A stretch of 64,000 bases of DNA, taken from Puia sp. (GTDB lineage Bacteria; Bacteroidota; Bacteroidia; Chitinophagales; Chitinophagaceae). Position numbers and translations under genes: made by a program. Positions 6,575 through 14,833 of this stretch are shown piece after piece. Numbering within the stretch: position 1 is the stretch's first letter; every line of letters begins with the position of its first letter. The DNA is taken from positions 62,001 through 126,000 of the forward strand of contig JARLGZ010000068.1 in NCBI GenBank assembly GCA_031292515.1, in the 5' to 3' direction. Under the pieces are notes generated by a model. The model was not told the DNA's origin. It saw only the letters and a program-made list of their open reading frames with translations, and made no database searches.

Positions 6575-9133
6575 ATGATGAAAAAAGTAAGGAATGTTTT
6601 AGGAACCTGCCTGTCGGCAATTCTGCTGCTGGCGGTGTCTCTTACAGGAACGGCTCAAACAGGAATTCTCTCGGGATTGGTCAGGGACTCGGTTTCACAG
6701 GCGCCGCTGACCAATGCAAGCATCTCGATAAGAGGTCAGCGGGGGGGCGCGCGTACCAATGCACAGGGGAGATTTCGTATACCCGTCGACAAAGCGGCCG
6801 TTACGGTGGTCGTGTCCATGGTCGGGTACAAGACGATAACCCTGCATGCGGACTCGACCGCTCACCAGGAACTGATCATCAATCTAAGTCCCAGTTATAG
6901 CGAGCTGGGTAATGTGACGGTCAGGAATAAAAAACAGAAATACCGCAACAAGGGCAACCCGGCCGTCGAGCTGATCCGTCAGGTCATCGACCACAAGGAG
7001 GCGAACCGGATGGAAGCCTATACTTATGCCAGCTATGAAAAATATGAGAAACTGCAGTTGTCATTGAGCAGGGCTCCCAGCAAGAAGATCGCGGAAAATA
7101 AGCTGACCCACAAATACCAGTTTCTTTTTGAAAATTCGGATACCACCAAACTGGAGGGGAAGTCCCTGTACCCGGTGTACCTGGAAGAGACCATATCGGA
7201 CAACTACTATCGCAAAAGTCCTGAAAAGAACAAGACCATCGTCCTGGGTAAGAAGCGGGTGGACTATGGGGAATTCGTGGATATGCAGGGCGTCAGTTCC
7301 TTCCTGAACAGGCTCTACCAGGATTTCAATATCTATGACAACAATATCTCGGTCTTCACCAACCTGTTCCTGAGTCCCGTGGCGGACATGGCCCCTACCT
7401 TCTATATGTACTTCATTGACGATACCGTCATGGTAGACAGCCAGAAGCTGATACGCCTCTCTTTCCGGCCGAGGAACCCGACCGACCTGCTTTTTCGCGG
7501 GACCATGTGGATCACGCTTGACGGCAACTATGCCATCCAGAAACTGAGGCTGCTGGTCAGCAAGAGCATCAATTTCAATTTTGTCCGGGAGATGAAGATC
7601 GACCAGGATTTTGACAGGAGGCCCGACGGACGCTACCTGCTTTCAAAAAGTGACGTGATCGCCGACTTCGGGATCAGCAAGAACGGGGGAGGCGTTTTTG
7701 GGGAACGAATGGTCTCCTTTAAGGATTTCACCACCAATCAGCCCATCGCGGATAGTATTTTCAAGGGTCCCCCCGTGTTTACGCCTGAAGACGTATCCAG
7801 CAGGAGTGATAGTTTCTGGCTGGCCAACCGGCACGATAGCCTGACCACGGCAGAATCGAAAGTATATGCGAATGTGGACAGTCTCCGCAATATGCCCTCT
7901 TTCCGCCGGATCATGGACTGGGGTACGCTGCTGCTCGCAGGCTACAAGCAGGCAGGGCCTTTCGAGATCGGTCCCGCCAGCACCTTTTATAGTTTTAACC
8001 CGGTGGAAGGTTTTCGTTTGCGCTTCGGTGGGAGGACCACCACGAAATTCAGTACCCGCTACTATACGGAAGCGTACGGAGCGTATGGGTTTAAGGACCA
8101 GAAATGGAAGTATTTCCTGAGTGGCACCTATTCCCTGAACAATAAATCCGTCTACAGCTATCCCCAGAACTTTGTCCGGGCATCCTACCAGCATGATACG
8201 AAGATTCCCGGCCAGGAGCTGCAGTTTGTACAGGAGGATAACCTGCTGCTATCGTTCAAACGCGGGAATAATGACAAATGGCTCTACAACGATATCCTGA
8301 AGTTTCAATATCTCTATGAGTTCGGGGATCATCTGTCTTATAATTTCGGGTTGAAGTACTGGAAACAGTCGCCCGCGGGCACGATATCTTATATCAAGGG
8401 CATGGCCGGCGGCGGCGATACCCTGAGTTCGATTACGACGGGGGAGGCTTCCGTGGAATTCCGGTATGCGCCGCATGAGCAGTTCTATATCGGGAAACTG
8501 TACCGGACACCGATCATCAACAAATACCCGATCTTTACGTTCAGATATATTGCGGGTATCAAGGGGCTCTTTGGCGGACAGTACAACTACCAGAATCTGA
8601 ACCTGGACATTTACAAGCGGGTTTATCTTTCCTATCTCGGGTATTCGGATATCACGCTCGACGGAGGCTATCTTTTTGGGAAAGTTCCTTTTCCGCTGGC
8701 GGACATCGTCCATGCCAACCAAACCTATGCTTACCAGCTGAATTCCTATAACCTGATGAACTTTATGGAATTCATCAACGATCGGTATGCCAGCATCAAT
8801 ATCGACCACTATTTCAACGGGTTTTTTTTTAATAAGATTCCCTTGCTGAAAAAACTGAAATGGAGGGAGGTCATCGAGGCGAAGCTGCTGTTCGGCGGCC
8901 TGAGGGCGGAGAATGATCCGAATAAGAACCCGGAACAGTTGAAATTCCCGCTTACAAACGGGATTCCGGAGACCTTTGCGATGACGCCGGGGCAGCCCTA
9001 TATCGAGGCAGGCTTCGGCATTGCCAATATCTTCAAACTCGTGAGGCTGGATTTCATAAAAAGATTCACTTATCTTGACCATCCGGAGATCGCCACCTGG
9101 GGGATCCGGTTCCGGACGAAATTCGACTTTTAA
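6575..9133 (+). CDS. DUF5686 outer-membrane protein with carboxypeptidase-like regulatory domain
   Basis: The 852-residue product has a signal peptide (about residues 1-27, ending TGTAQ), then a CarboxypepD_reg-like beta domain (about 30-115, GLVRDSVSQAPLTNASI), then the DUF5686 region, and a C-terminal series of beta strands ending in Phe (RFRTKFDF), as in outer-membrane barrels. The function of DUF5686 is not established; members sit in the Bacteroidota outer membrane. It follows the gtrA-like gene by 108 bases on the same strand and precedes the phosphatidyltransferase, so a role in handling the lipid made here is possible but unproven. A second DUF5686 protein is encoded at 53696. Confidence 0.88.
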   Translation: MMKKVRNVLGTCLSAILLLAVSLTGTAQTGILSGLVRDSVSQAPLTNASISIRGQRGGARTNAQGRFRIPVDKAAVTVVVSMVGYKTITLHADSTAHQELIINLSPSYSELGNVTVRNKKQKYRNKGNPAVELIRQVIDHKEANRMEAYTYASYEKYEKLQLSLSRAPSKKIAENKLTHKYQFLFENSDTTKLEGKSLYPVYLEETISDNYYRKSPEKNKTIVLGKKRVDYGEFVDMQGVSSFLNRLYQDFNIYDNNISVFTNLFLSPVADMAPTFYMYFIDDTVMVDSQKLIRLSFRPRNPTDLLFRGTMWITLDGNYAIQKLRLLVSKSINFNFVREMKIDQDFDRRPDGRYLLSKSDVIADFGISKNGGGVFGERMVSFKDFTTNQPIADSIFKGPPVFTPEDVSSRSDSFWLANRHDSLTTAESKVYANVDSLRNMPSFRRIMDWGTLLLAGYKQAGPFEIGPASTFYSFNPVEGFRLRFGGRTTTKFSTRYYTEAYGAYGFKDQKWKYFLSGTYSLNNKSVYSYPQNFVRASYQHDTKIPGQELQFVQEDNLLLSFKRGNNDKWLYNDILKFQYLYEFGDHLSYNFGLKYWKQSPAGTISYIKGMAGGGDTLSSITTGEASVEFRYAPHEQFYIGKLYRTPIINKYPIFTFRYIAGIKGLFGGQYNYQNLNLDIYKRVYLSYLGYSDITLDGGYLFGKVPFPLADIVHANQTYAYQLNSYNLMNFMEFINDRYASINIDHYFNGFFFNKIPLLKKLKWREVIEAKLLFGGLRAENDPNKNPEQLKFPLTNGIPETFAMTPGQPYIEAGFGIANIFKLVRLDFIKRFTYLDHPEIATWGIRFRTKFDF

Positions 9134-9186
9134 CCTATGAATCCGGTGAGCAGGGTTTTCTTTTTCAAAAGTATCCGTAACATCTA

Positions 9187-9194
9187 TAAATTTG
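9187..9194 (+). promoter_or_regulatory. -7 promoter element before the phosphatidyltransferase gene
   Basis: TAAATTTG matches TAnnTTTG exactly, 19 bases before the ATG at 9214; a T-rich stretch (9160-9165) occupies the -33 position. This suggests that the phosphatidyltransferase and PAP2 genes can be transcribed as their own unit. Confidence 0.5.
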
Positions 9195-9213
9195 CAAATT
9201 TTCACAGAGACCG

Positions 9214-10494
9214 ATGAGCATCCGCAGGCAAATACAAAATGGCATTTATAAGGTAATACAGCCTTTGGTAAAACTCCTCATTAAGGCGGGCCTGACACCC
9301 AACGCCGTCACGACGATAGGGCTCATGCTAAATATAGGGGTCGCCATCATCTTTATCATGGGTGCCGAAGAGGGCAGGCGGGGAGACCTCTCCTATGTCG
9401 GCTGGGCCGGGGCGCTGATCCTGTTTGCCGGATTATTCGACATGCTGGACGGACAGGTGGCGCGGCTGGGGAATATGAGTTCCGTTTTCGGCGCGTTGTA
9501 CGATTCGGTCCTGGACCGCTATAGTGAATTGATCCTCTTTCTGGGGATCTGCTACTACCTGGTGGCGCATCATTATTTTCTCAGTTCCCTGTTCGCCTTT
9601 ATCGCCCTGATCGGTTCGATGATGGTCAGCTATACCCGGGCCCGTGCAGAAGGGCTGGGTATCGAATGCAAGGACGGGCTCATGCAAAGACCGGAAAGGG
9701 TCATCACGATCGGCGTTTCCGCTCTGACCTGCGGCCTGGTATCCCGTTTTGCGGGCAATTTCAAATATCCGTTCCCGGGTTCCGATTTCCCCGTTTTCGA
9801 GACGATTTCCATCTTTACCATTCCCTTGACGCTGATGGCCGTTTTGACGAATATTACGGCGATCCGCCGGTTGCGGGATGCAAAGAGGACCTTGGCTGGG
9901 CGGGTAGGGATGTTCCTGCTATTGCTGTCGGCGGCCGGGGCCGCTGCTTTTGCTCCGTCTGCTTCAGCCATCGCACAATCCGGCTCCGCCGGCAAGTCGG
10001 CGCCCCCCGCCTTTAAAGACCCCCAGGATACTTTCCCAATTCCGCCGCATTCGCAGGTCTCGCTTTTTTACCTGCAGCGTACGCCCAATACCAACACGGT
10101 CCTTTATGAATTAAACCTCGGCAAGGATGGGATTCCCGACCGGGATGATCCGGTTCATCCTTTGTGGATCCGTTATACGGAGCGCAGGCAAAGACAGGAG
10201 CTGTCTTTTATCCAACGGGTATTCGCCTATGGGGTCAAGTCGAAGTGGATCAGTACCGACAAATACGAGCTCCGGTTTGTCGCCTATAAAAAGCATGCGT
10301 TCTACCTGATGAGGAATAACCGGGATCAGCGTTTTTATGTGTTCACCAGCATATCGAACCGGAATGCCATCCTGAACAGGATCTTCATCCGGATAAACGG
10401 GGGCACGATGTGGTCTCCCAATGTGGAATATATCGAGCTGAAAGGAACCGATCCGGACAACGGCAAAGAGATCATGGAAAGGATTAAATTGTGA
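9214..10494 (+). CDS. CDP-alcohol phosphatidyltransferase fused to a DUF4833 domain
   Basis: The N-terminal ~215 residues form a membrane CDP-alcohol phosphatidyltransferase with the complete catalytic signature: Asp76, Asp79-Gly80, Ala83-Arg84, Gly93, Asp97 and Asp101. Such enzymes swap CMP for an alcohol headgroup such as inositol phosphate, glycerol phosphate or serine. A further hydrophobic segment with an Ala-rich, signal-like end (about 230-255) leads into a C-terminal DUF4833 domain (about 268-426), probably outside the cytoplasm. The total of 426 residues is about twice the usual length for the enzyme. The context (PgpA, GtrA, AUR1-like PAP2) suggests phosphatidylinositol-type lipid synthesis. 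The stop overlaps the next gene's GTG start. Confidence 0.88.
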   Translation: MSIRRQIQNGIYKVIQPLVKLLIKAGLTPNAVTTIGLMLNIGVAIIFIMGAEEGRRGDLSYVGWAGALILFAGLFDMLDGQVARLGNMSSVFGALYDSVLDRYSELILFLGICYYLVAHHYFLSSLFAFIALIGSMMVSYTRARAEGLGIECKDGLMQRPERVITIGVSALTCGLVSRFAGNFKYPFPGSDFPVFETISIFTIPLTLMAVLTNITAIRRLRDAKRTLAGRVGMFLLLLSAAGAAAFAPSASAIAQSGSAGKSAPPAFKDPQDTFPIPPHSQVSLFYLQRTPNTNTVLYELNLGKDGIPDRDDPVHPLWIRYTERRQRQELSFIQRVFAYGVKSKWISTDKYELRFVAYKKHAFYLMRNNRDQRFYVFTSISNRNAILNRIFIRINGGTMWSPNVEYIELKGTDPDNGKEIMERIKL

Positions 10495-11432
10495 CTATGA
10501 CTACGCTTACCGGCAACCGTCCCTTGTCGACCCGATCGGTCATTACAGTAACGCTCATTTCCGCGGCTTACCTGCTCCTCGCGGCTTTGCTGATCGGGTT
10601 CAAAACGGATCAGCTATTCCTCGCCGGTCTCTTCAATGTCCTGTACTATGCTTCCAGGGCCACACGGAGGTTCATACTCGGTTTTTCTATTTTTATCGTC
10701 TTCTGGATCCTCTTCGACAGCATGAAGGCGTTTCCCAACTACCGGTTTAGCACCGTGCATATTGAAGACCTCTATCACGCCGAAAAAGGGCTTTTTGGTA
10801 TTCACGCAGCCGGCGGCACGATTACCCCCAATGAATTCTGGCTCGCTCACAGCGCTGTCTGGCTGAATGTCGTCACCGGCCTGTTTTATCTTTGCTGGAT
10901 TCCGTTGCCGCTTGCGTTTGGAGTCTATCTTTTTTACCGGGACCGCCGGTCCTTTTTCAATTTTTCACTGACTTTTCTGTTGACGAATATACTGGGCTTT
11001 ATCATTTATTATGCCTATCCGGCGGCGCCGCCCTGGTATGTGGAGCAATACGGTTTCAGCTTTCACGCGAACACACCGGGCAATACCGCGGGGCTCGCCC
11101 GTTTCGACGATTTCTTCCATGCGCATATCTTCTCCTCCCTCTACTCGAAGAGTTCGAATGTGTTTGCGGCCATGCCCTCCCTCCATTCCTCTTATCCGCT
11201 GGTCGTGTTGTATTATGGCCTCCGTAAAAGGCTGAAGGCATCCATCCTGTTCGCCGTGATTATGGTGGGGATCTGGTTTGCCGCGGTATACAACAGCCAT
11301 CACTATGTGCTTGATGTCGTGGCAGGGATCTGTTGCGGGATAGCGGGGATCGCGCTTTTTAATTTCCTGGTGGCCAGGAGTGCCCGGCTCGGCCGGTTTA
11401 TCGATCGTTGCGTGCTGGCGACGGCTCCCTGA
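10491..11432 (+). CDS. PAP2-superfamily enzyme, AUR1-like (candidate inositol phosphoceramide synthase)
   Basis: This 313-residue polytopic membrane protein carries the two PAP2 catalytic motifs in the AUR1-like form: MPSLH at 228-232 and a His-His-Tyr-x-x-Asp run at 270-275, plus an APPWY segment before the first. AUR1-type proteins transfer phosphoinositol from phosphatidylinositol to ceramide. The start GTG at 10491 overlaps the preceding stop by four bases (GTGA), a translational-coupling arrangement; ATG 10497 is the alternative. Together with the preceding CDP-alcohol enzyme and PgpA it supports a headgroup-lipid or sphingolipid pathway. Simple phosphatase activity cannot be excluded from sequence. 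Confidence 0.8.
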   Translation: MTMTTLTGNRPLSTRSVITVTLISAAYLLLAALLIGFKTDQLFLAGLFNVLYYASRATRRFILGFSIFIVFWILFDSMKAFPNYRFSTVHIEDLYHAEKGLFGIHAAGGTITPNEFWLAHSAVWLNVVTGLFYLCWIPLPLAFGVYLFYRDRRSFFNFSLTFLLTNILGFIIYYAYPAAPPWYVEQYGFSFHANTPGNTAGLARFDDFFHAHIFSSLYSKSSNVFAAMPSLHSSYPLVVLYYGLRKRLKASILFAVIMVGIWFAAVYNSHHYVLDVVAGICCGIAGIALFNFLVARSARLGRFIDRCVLATAP

Positions 11433-11540
11433 GGCGAGCGGCGGTCATCGTGTTCTGCGGGTGAGCGTTGCGCGGTTGGGTTTTGCGCGGTTGAACCGGT
11501 TGAATCCTGGTCTAAAGGTGTTCGGGGCAGATCTGACGGC

Positions 11541-11559
11541 GTTTAACGGTGTTTAACGG
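11541..11559. repeat. Direct repeat including the TetR stop codon
   Basis: GTTTAACGG occurs at 11541-11549 and 11551-11559, period 10. On the minus strand each copy carries TAA; the copy at 11553-11555 is the stop codon of the regulator, and the second stop falls in another frame. The 120-base convergent spacer also holds two copies of TTGCGCGGTTG further left, and nothing else recognisable. Confidence 0.7.
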
Positions 11560-12191
11560 CTTTTGGAGATGCCGATACCTTCTACCATAAGGTCCACAAA
11601 AGAACCTATCTGGATATCCAGCCGCGGGCAATTCTGATCGGACACCATCAAGGGCATTTCCAGGCCGCGGAAGGCGCTTACGATCAGGTAGGCGAACAAT
11701 CGGGTGTTGTCCGGGCTGATCTTCCTGAATTCGCCGTTCTCCATGCCCTTCGTCAATATCTGTCCTACCAGTTCCACCTGGGCCGTATCGAATTTGCTTT
11801 TTATGGCGGATAGCATGCAATGTAACTCCGCGATCTCGCTTTTCAGGACGTCGCTGAGATTGTATAGCTGGGTGAGTTTGTCCAATTTGCACTGGCAATA
11901 GGCGACCAGTTTCTCCTTGGCCGTCCTTGCATTGCCGACCGATTCCCGGATCAGCGCAAGCAATTCTTCCATCTCTGCATTTACGACGGCTTCAAAAATC
12001 TCTTCTTTACCGGTATAGTAATAGTAGAGAGAGCTTTTGGCCCTGCCTAGCCCCAGGGCGATATCGCCCATGGTCGTTTTTTTAAATCCGTATTTTTTAA
12101 AGAGACCCCTGGAAGTGTCTATGATTTCCCGGATGACTGCTTCGTCTTTCTGAAGGGTCTCCTGTACGCCGTATACCGCTTTATCGTTCAT
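11553..12191 (-). CDS. TetR/AcrR-family transcriptional regulator
   Basis: This 212-residue one-component repressor has an N-terminal TetR helix-turn-helix (about residues 18-64), with the family pattern FKKYGFKKTTMGDIA and KSSLYYYYTGKEEIF. The C-terminal ligand-binding domain is all helical with no strong specificity clue. ATG 12191 is the only sensible start. TAAATTTG, a good -7 element, sits just eight bases before it, so the transcript would be almost leaderless. No efflux pump is adjacent; the nearest genes are the CBS protein behind it and the PAP2 gene facing it. The target is unknown. Confidence 0.9.
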   Translation of the reverse strand: MNDKAVYGVQETLQKDEAVIREIIDTSRGLFKKYGFKKTTMGDIALGLGRAKSSLYYYYTGKEEIFEAVVNAEMEELLALIRESVGNARTAKEKLVAYCQCKLDKLTQLYNLSDVLKSEIAELHCMLSAIKSKFDTAQVELVGQILTKGMENGEFRKISPDNTRLFAYLIVSAFRGLEMPLMVSDQNCPRLDIQIGSFVDLMVEGIGISKSR

Positions 12192-12199
12192 ATCCGGTA

Positions 12200-12207
12200 C
12201 AAATTTA
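12200..12207 (-). promoter_or_regulatory. -7 promoter element of the TetR gene
   Basis: The minus strand reads TAAATTTG here, and the ATG starts eight bases further on. If used, the mRNA leader would be only a few bases long. Confidence 0.45.
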
Positions 12208-12214
12208 CGACTAT

Positions 12215-12649
12215 TTATATGCCGGAATGCAGATAATCTTTTAGGTGAGTAATGGTTTCCTGTTGCGTGAGGATCGTTTCTTTTACGACATCATTGATGG
12301 AAATAATCCCTTTCAGGACATCGATTTCGAATACGGGCAGGTACCGTATGTTTTTGTCGGACATCAATTGCATGCAGAATTCTATGGTGTCGTTGGGATT
12401 GACGCGGGGAAGGTCGTCGGACATGATCTCGGAGACGGGGGTATCCGTGGAAGACTTGCCTTTCAGGATCACTTTCCTGGAATAGTCTCTTTCCGTCATG
12501 ATCCCCAGGTATCTCGGGCCGTCCAGTACCATTACCGATCCGATGTTCTGATCGGCCATGATCTTTAAGGCTTCCAGCACCGAGGTTTCAGGGGATACAT
12601 GAGTGATCCGGCTTCCCTTGTGTTGTAAGATGTCTCCGACTTTTTTCAT
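12215..12649 (-). CDS. CBS-domain pair protein
   Basis: The 144-residue protein consists of two CBS motifs (about 8-60 and 75-130) and little else. CBS pairs bind adenine nucleotides or related ligands and usually modulate a partner. Family features seen are TSVLEALKIMADQNIGSVMV, YLGIMTERDYSRKVIL and DKNIRYLPVFE. I start it at ATG 12649 (MKKVGDILQ), where homology begins; the frame stays open upstream to 12757, but that extension looks non-coding. The gene lies 23 bases upstream of the TetR gene on the same strand, so the two may share transcripts. The partner is unknown. Confidence 0.88.
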   Translation of the reverse strand: MKKVGDILQHKGSRITHVSPETSVLEALKIMADQNIGSVMVLDGPRYLGIMTERDYSRKVILKGKSSTDTPVSEIMSDDLPRVNPNDTIEFCMQLMSDKNIRYLPVFEIDVLKGIISINDVVKETILTQQETITHLKDYLHSGI

Positions 12650-12874
12650 ATTGCAAGTTTTGAGTAAAAGATGATTTATTGTAATATACATTTTTATATT
12701 GCCAAAACCAAGCAAAAAAAACGGCGAAAACGCATTTTTAGCGCATTTTTTCCTCATTCAGCGTACTGTCCCATTCCCGGGGGCTTTCACCGCCGCCATC
12801 GGAAAACCCGACCCGCAAAAAAAGGAAACGCTGAAGGAGCGCCGGAGGGGCTAAGTGTTTTACGCATGACGGGA

Positions 12875-13900
12875 TTACCGATCCGCGTCCTGCAGGAACT
12901 TCCCGACGTCTTTTATCCAGTCTTGTCTGTATCGCAGCAGGTAATTCTCATGCGCTGCGAGCGGGTAGGTCCTGAGCTCCTTTTTACCCCGCAGGCGGCC
13001 GTAGATACCGTCGATTTCCCGCCGGCTGACTTTTTCATCCTTTTCCCCGTATAATAACAGGCAGGGACAGTCGACGGACTCTGCGTAGCGTATGGGCTCA
13101 AACTGAAAGGCTGAAAAGCCGTTTTCGATCCCTCCCCAGGCCGTGAGCAGACCGGCCATTGGAAAAGCCGGGACGCCCAGGGTCCTGAATCGCGCGCAGA
13201 CGGTCTCATACAGCGTACCGAAAGGGCATTCGATGATGATTCCGGCAGGATGAAAAGGAGTGTCGTGGAGGGCTTTGAGGATGGCGACGGCTCCCATGGA
13301 AGTCCCGAACAGGTAGATAGGCTTTCCACCTGCGCTGTCGATGTAATCGAAGCAGCTCTTCACTTCTTCGGCCTCTTTGAATCCGATGGTGGTTTGGTCG
13401 CCTTCCGAGCCGCCGGAACCCATAAAGTCGACCAGGAGCGTGTTATAGCCCAGCCGGAGAAATTCGTCCGCTTTGTCGATCAGCGAAGATTTCTCCCCGC
13501 CATAGCCATGAAAAAGGATCACGGTGCCCCGGGAGACATCCGGTGCGCCGCCCGTGACTTTTGAATGGATGGTTCCTGCGGGCAGGTCCGCTTCCCTATA
13601 CCAGCATTCGAGCATTTTGTTGCTTTGAATATGGAGGGTGGTATAATACCCGGACGGCCTCGTGGCATTGACGGGTCTTGGATTATCGATGCCGGTAAGC
13701 AGGGTCCTGAGTTTCCCGGCCGTCGAGAGTCGTTTTGCGCTGGTCTGGGTGCCCGTGGTGTCGGTGCTGAAATGAGTGAACCTGTAGGCGTGAAGGGCGG
13801 CAACCGTATTCATCAGGACGAACAGGATGGCGAGCGTGCCGGCAAGGTGTTTTATCAAACGTTTAAAGCGGGCTGTCTTTGTGTTTGAGGGAATGCGCAT
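12875..13900 (-). CDS. Membrane-anchored alpha/beta hydrolase
   Basis: The 341-residue protein has an N-terminal membrane anchor or uncleaved signal (about 18-38) and an alpha/beta-hydrolase fold. Visible parts are the oxyanion-hole HGYGG at 131-135, the nucleophile elbow GTSMG with Ser201, the acid Asp288 (YGEKDEKV) and His317 (AAHENY). The layout resembles the BAAT/lysophospholipase-type 'alpha/beta hydrolase' group; the substrate cannot be told. It probably faces the periplasm. Its start codon sits at the edge of a perfect 15-bp inverted repeat (13884-13927), implying tight control. The 225-base spacer behind it (12650-12874) holds no gene I can support. Confidence 0.85.
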   Translation of the reverse strand: MRIPSNTKTARFKRLIKHLAGTLAILFVLMNTVAALHAYRFTHFSTDTTGTQTSAKRLSTAGKLRTLLTGIDNPRPVNATRPSGYYTTLHIQSNKMLECWYREADLPAGTIHSKVTGGAPDVSRGTVILFHGYGGEKSSLIDKADEFLRLGYNTLLVDFMGSGGSEGDQTTIGFKEAEEVKSCFDYIDSAGGKPIYLFGTSMGAVAILKALHDTPFHPAGIIIECPFGTLYETVCARFRTLGVPAFPMAGLLTAWGGIENGFSAFQFEPIRYAESVDCPCLLLYGEKDEKVSRREIDGIYGRLRGKKELRTYPLAAHENYLLRYRQDWIKDVGKFLQDADR

Positions 13901-13927
13901 GTCATAAATTTAGCGCATTCCCTCAAA
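13884..13927. promoter_or_regulatory. Perfect 15-bp inverted repeat around the hydrolase start codon
   Basis: The left arm TTTGAGGGAATGCGC (13884-13898) and right arm GCGCATTCCCTCAAA (13913-13927) are exact reverse complements separated by 14 bases. The hydrolase ATG (13900-13898, minus) lies at the inner edge of the left arm, and TAAATTTA, close to a -7 box, fills much of the loop. It could be an operator clamping the promoter or an mRNA hairpin over the ribosome start. Confidence 0.75.
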
Positions 13928-13975
13928 TAGCACAATGTGGCCTTCAAGTATTATGGTAAGGCGTAAGACCGTGGC

Positions 13976-14743
13976 CTACAATGGCCGGATCCAGATATTC
14001 CGGTAGCTTACGCGATCCCCGTGGTCTTGCAATACGAGTGCTTCCTTCGGTCCGTGTTTCTCGTATTTCGGAGTGCCAATGTATTCGGTGCTTCCCCAGA
14101 TCGACGCATTATTCTGGATCAGCACGCCGTTGTGGATGACCGTGATCCTGGCCTGGGCTTTTACGGTGCCGTCTTCGTTGAATAAAGGCGCCGTAAAGAT
14201 GATATCATAGGTTTGCCATTCTCCGGGCGGACGGCAGGCATTCGCCAGGGGGACGAGTTGCTTATAGATACTACCGGTCTGGCCGTTCACATAAGTCTTG
14301 TTGTTATAGCAGTCCAGCACCTGCAGTTCGTACCTGCCCATCAGGAAGATGCCGCTGTTGCCGCGGCCTTGTCCTTCCCCTTTGACTTCGGAAGGTTCTC
14401 TGAATTCGATATGGAGCTGACAATCGCCAAAACCCTGTTTTGTGTGGATGGTGCCGGTACCTCCCACAACGGTGATCGCGTTGTCGCCTACCTGCCATTT
14501 CACGGGGCCTCCGTCCTGTGCCGCCCAGGAAGAAGCATCCTTGCCGTTAAACAATACGATTGCATCCGAAGGAGCGTCGGAGGAGGTCTTGCCGGGGGTG
14601 ACTATTTCAGGAACGGGGCTATAATATTCTGAGAGCTCAGCGGGGTTTTTCTCCTGGGCAAAAACACATTGAGCTCCTGAAACCAGGAGAGCTGTTGACA
14701 GAAAAAGAGATCTTCTGATAGAAAGCCGGTCGGTAAGTGTCAT
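13976..14743 (-). CDS. Secreted DUF1080 (3-keto-disaccharide hydrolase-like) protein, copy 1
   Basis: The 255-residue product has a signal peptide (about 1-29, ending CVFAQ) and one DUF1080 jelly-roll domain. It shares with its neighbour the blocks [53 protein letters not shown] and [13 protein letters not shown]1080/PF06439 proteins are concanavalin-like folds, some of which act on 3-keto-glycosides. No Gfo/Idh/MocA oxidoreductase, the usual partner, is in the window. It follows copy 2 by 90 bases on the same strand, so the two are probably one transcript produced by gene duplication. Confidence 0.88.
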   Translation of the reverse strand: MTLTDRLSIRRSLFLSTALLVSGAQCVFAQEKNPAELSEYYSPVPEIVTPGKTSSDAPSDAIVLFNGKDASSWAAQDGGPVKWQVGDNAITVVGGTGTIHTKQGFGDCQLHIEFREPSEVKGEGQGRGNSGIFLMGRYELQVLDCYNNKTYVNGQTGSIYKQLVPLANACRPPGEWQTYDIIFTAPLFNEDGTVKAQARITVIHNGVLIQNNASIWGSTEYIGTPKYEKHGPKEALVLQDHGDRVSYRNIWIRPL

Positions 14744-14745
14744 AT

Positions 14746-14833
14746 GATTTGTATTGGTGATTGGTTGATTTGTATTAGTGATTAGCGAGTGGTCTGTAAT
14801 GAGCGGTCAGTAATGAGTGATTCGTGTTAGTGT
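14746..14833. repeat. Degenerate repeats between the two DUF1080 genes
   Basis: Two 17-bp copies with one mismatch lie at 14746-14762 and 14767-14783 (GATTTGTATTRGTGATT). They are followed by imperfect copies built on GTRATGAGYGRTC up to the stop codon of DUF1080 copy 2 at 14834. This is the most diverged member of the GTGAGTA-type arrays. Confidence 0.75.
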
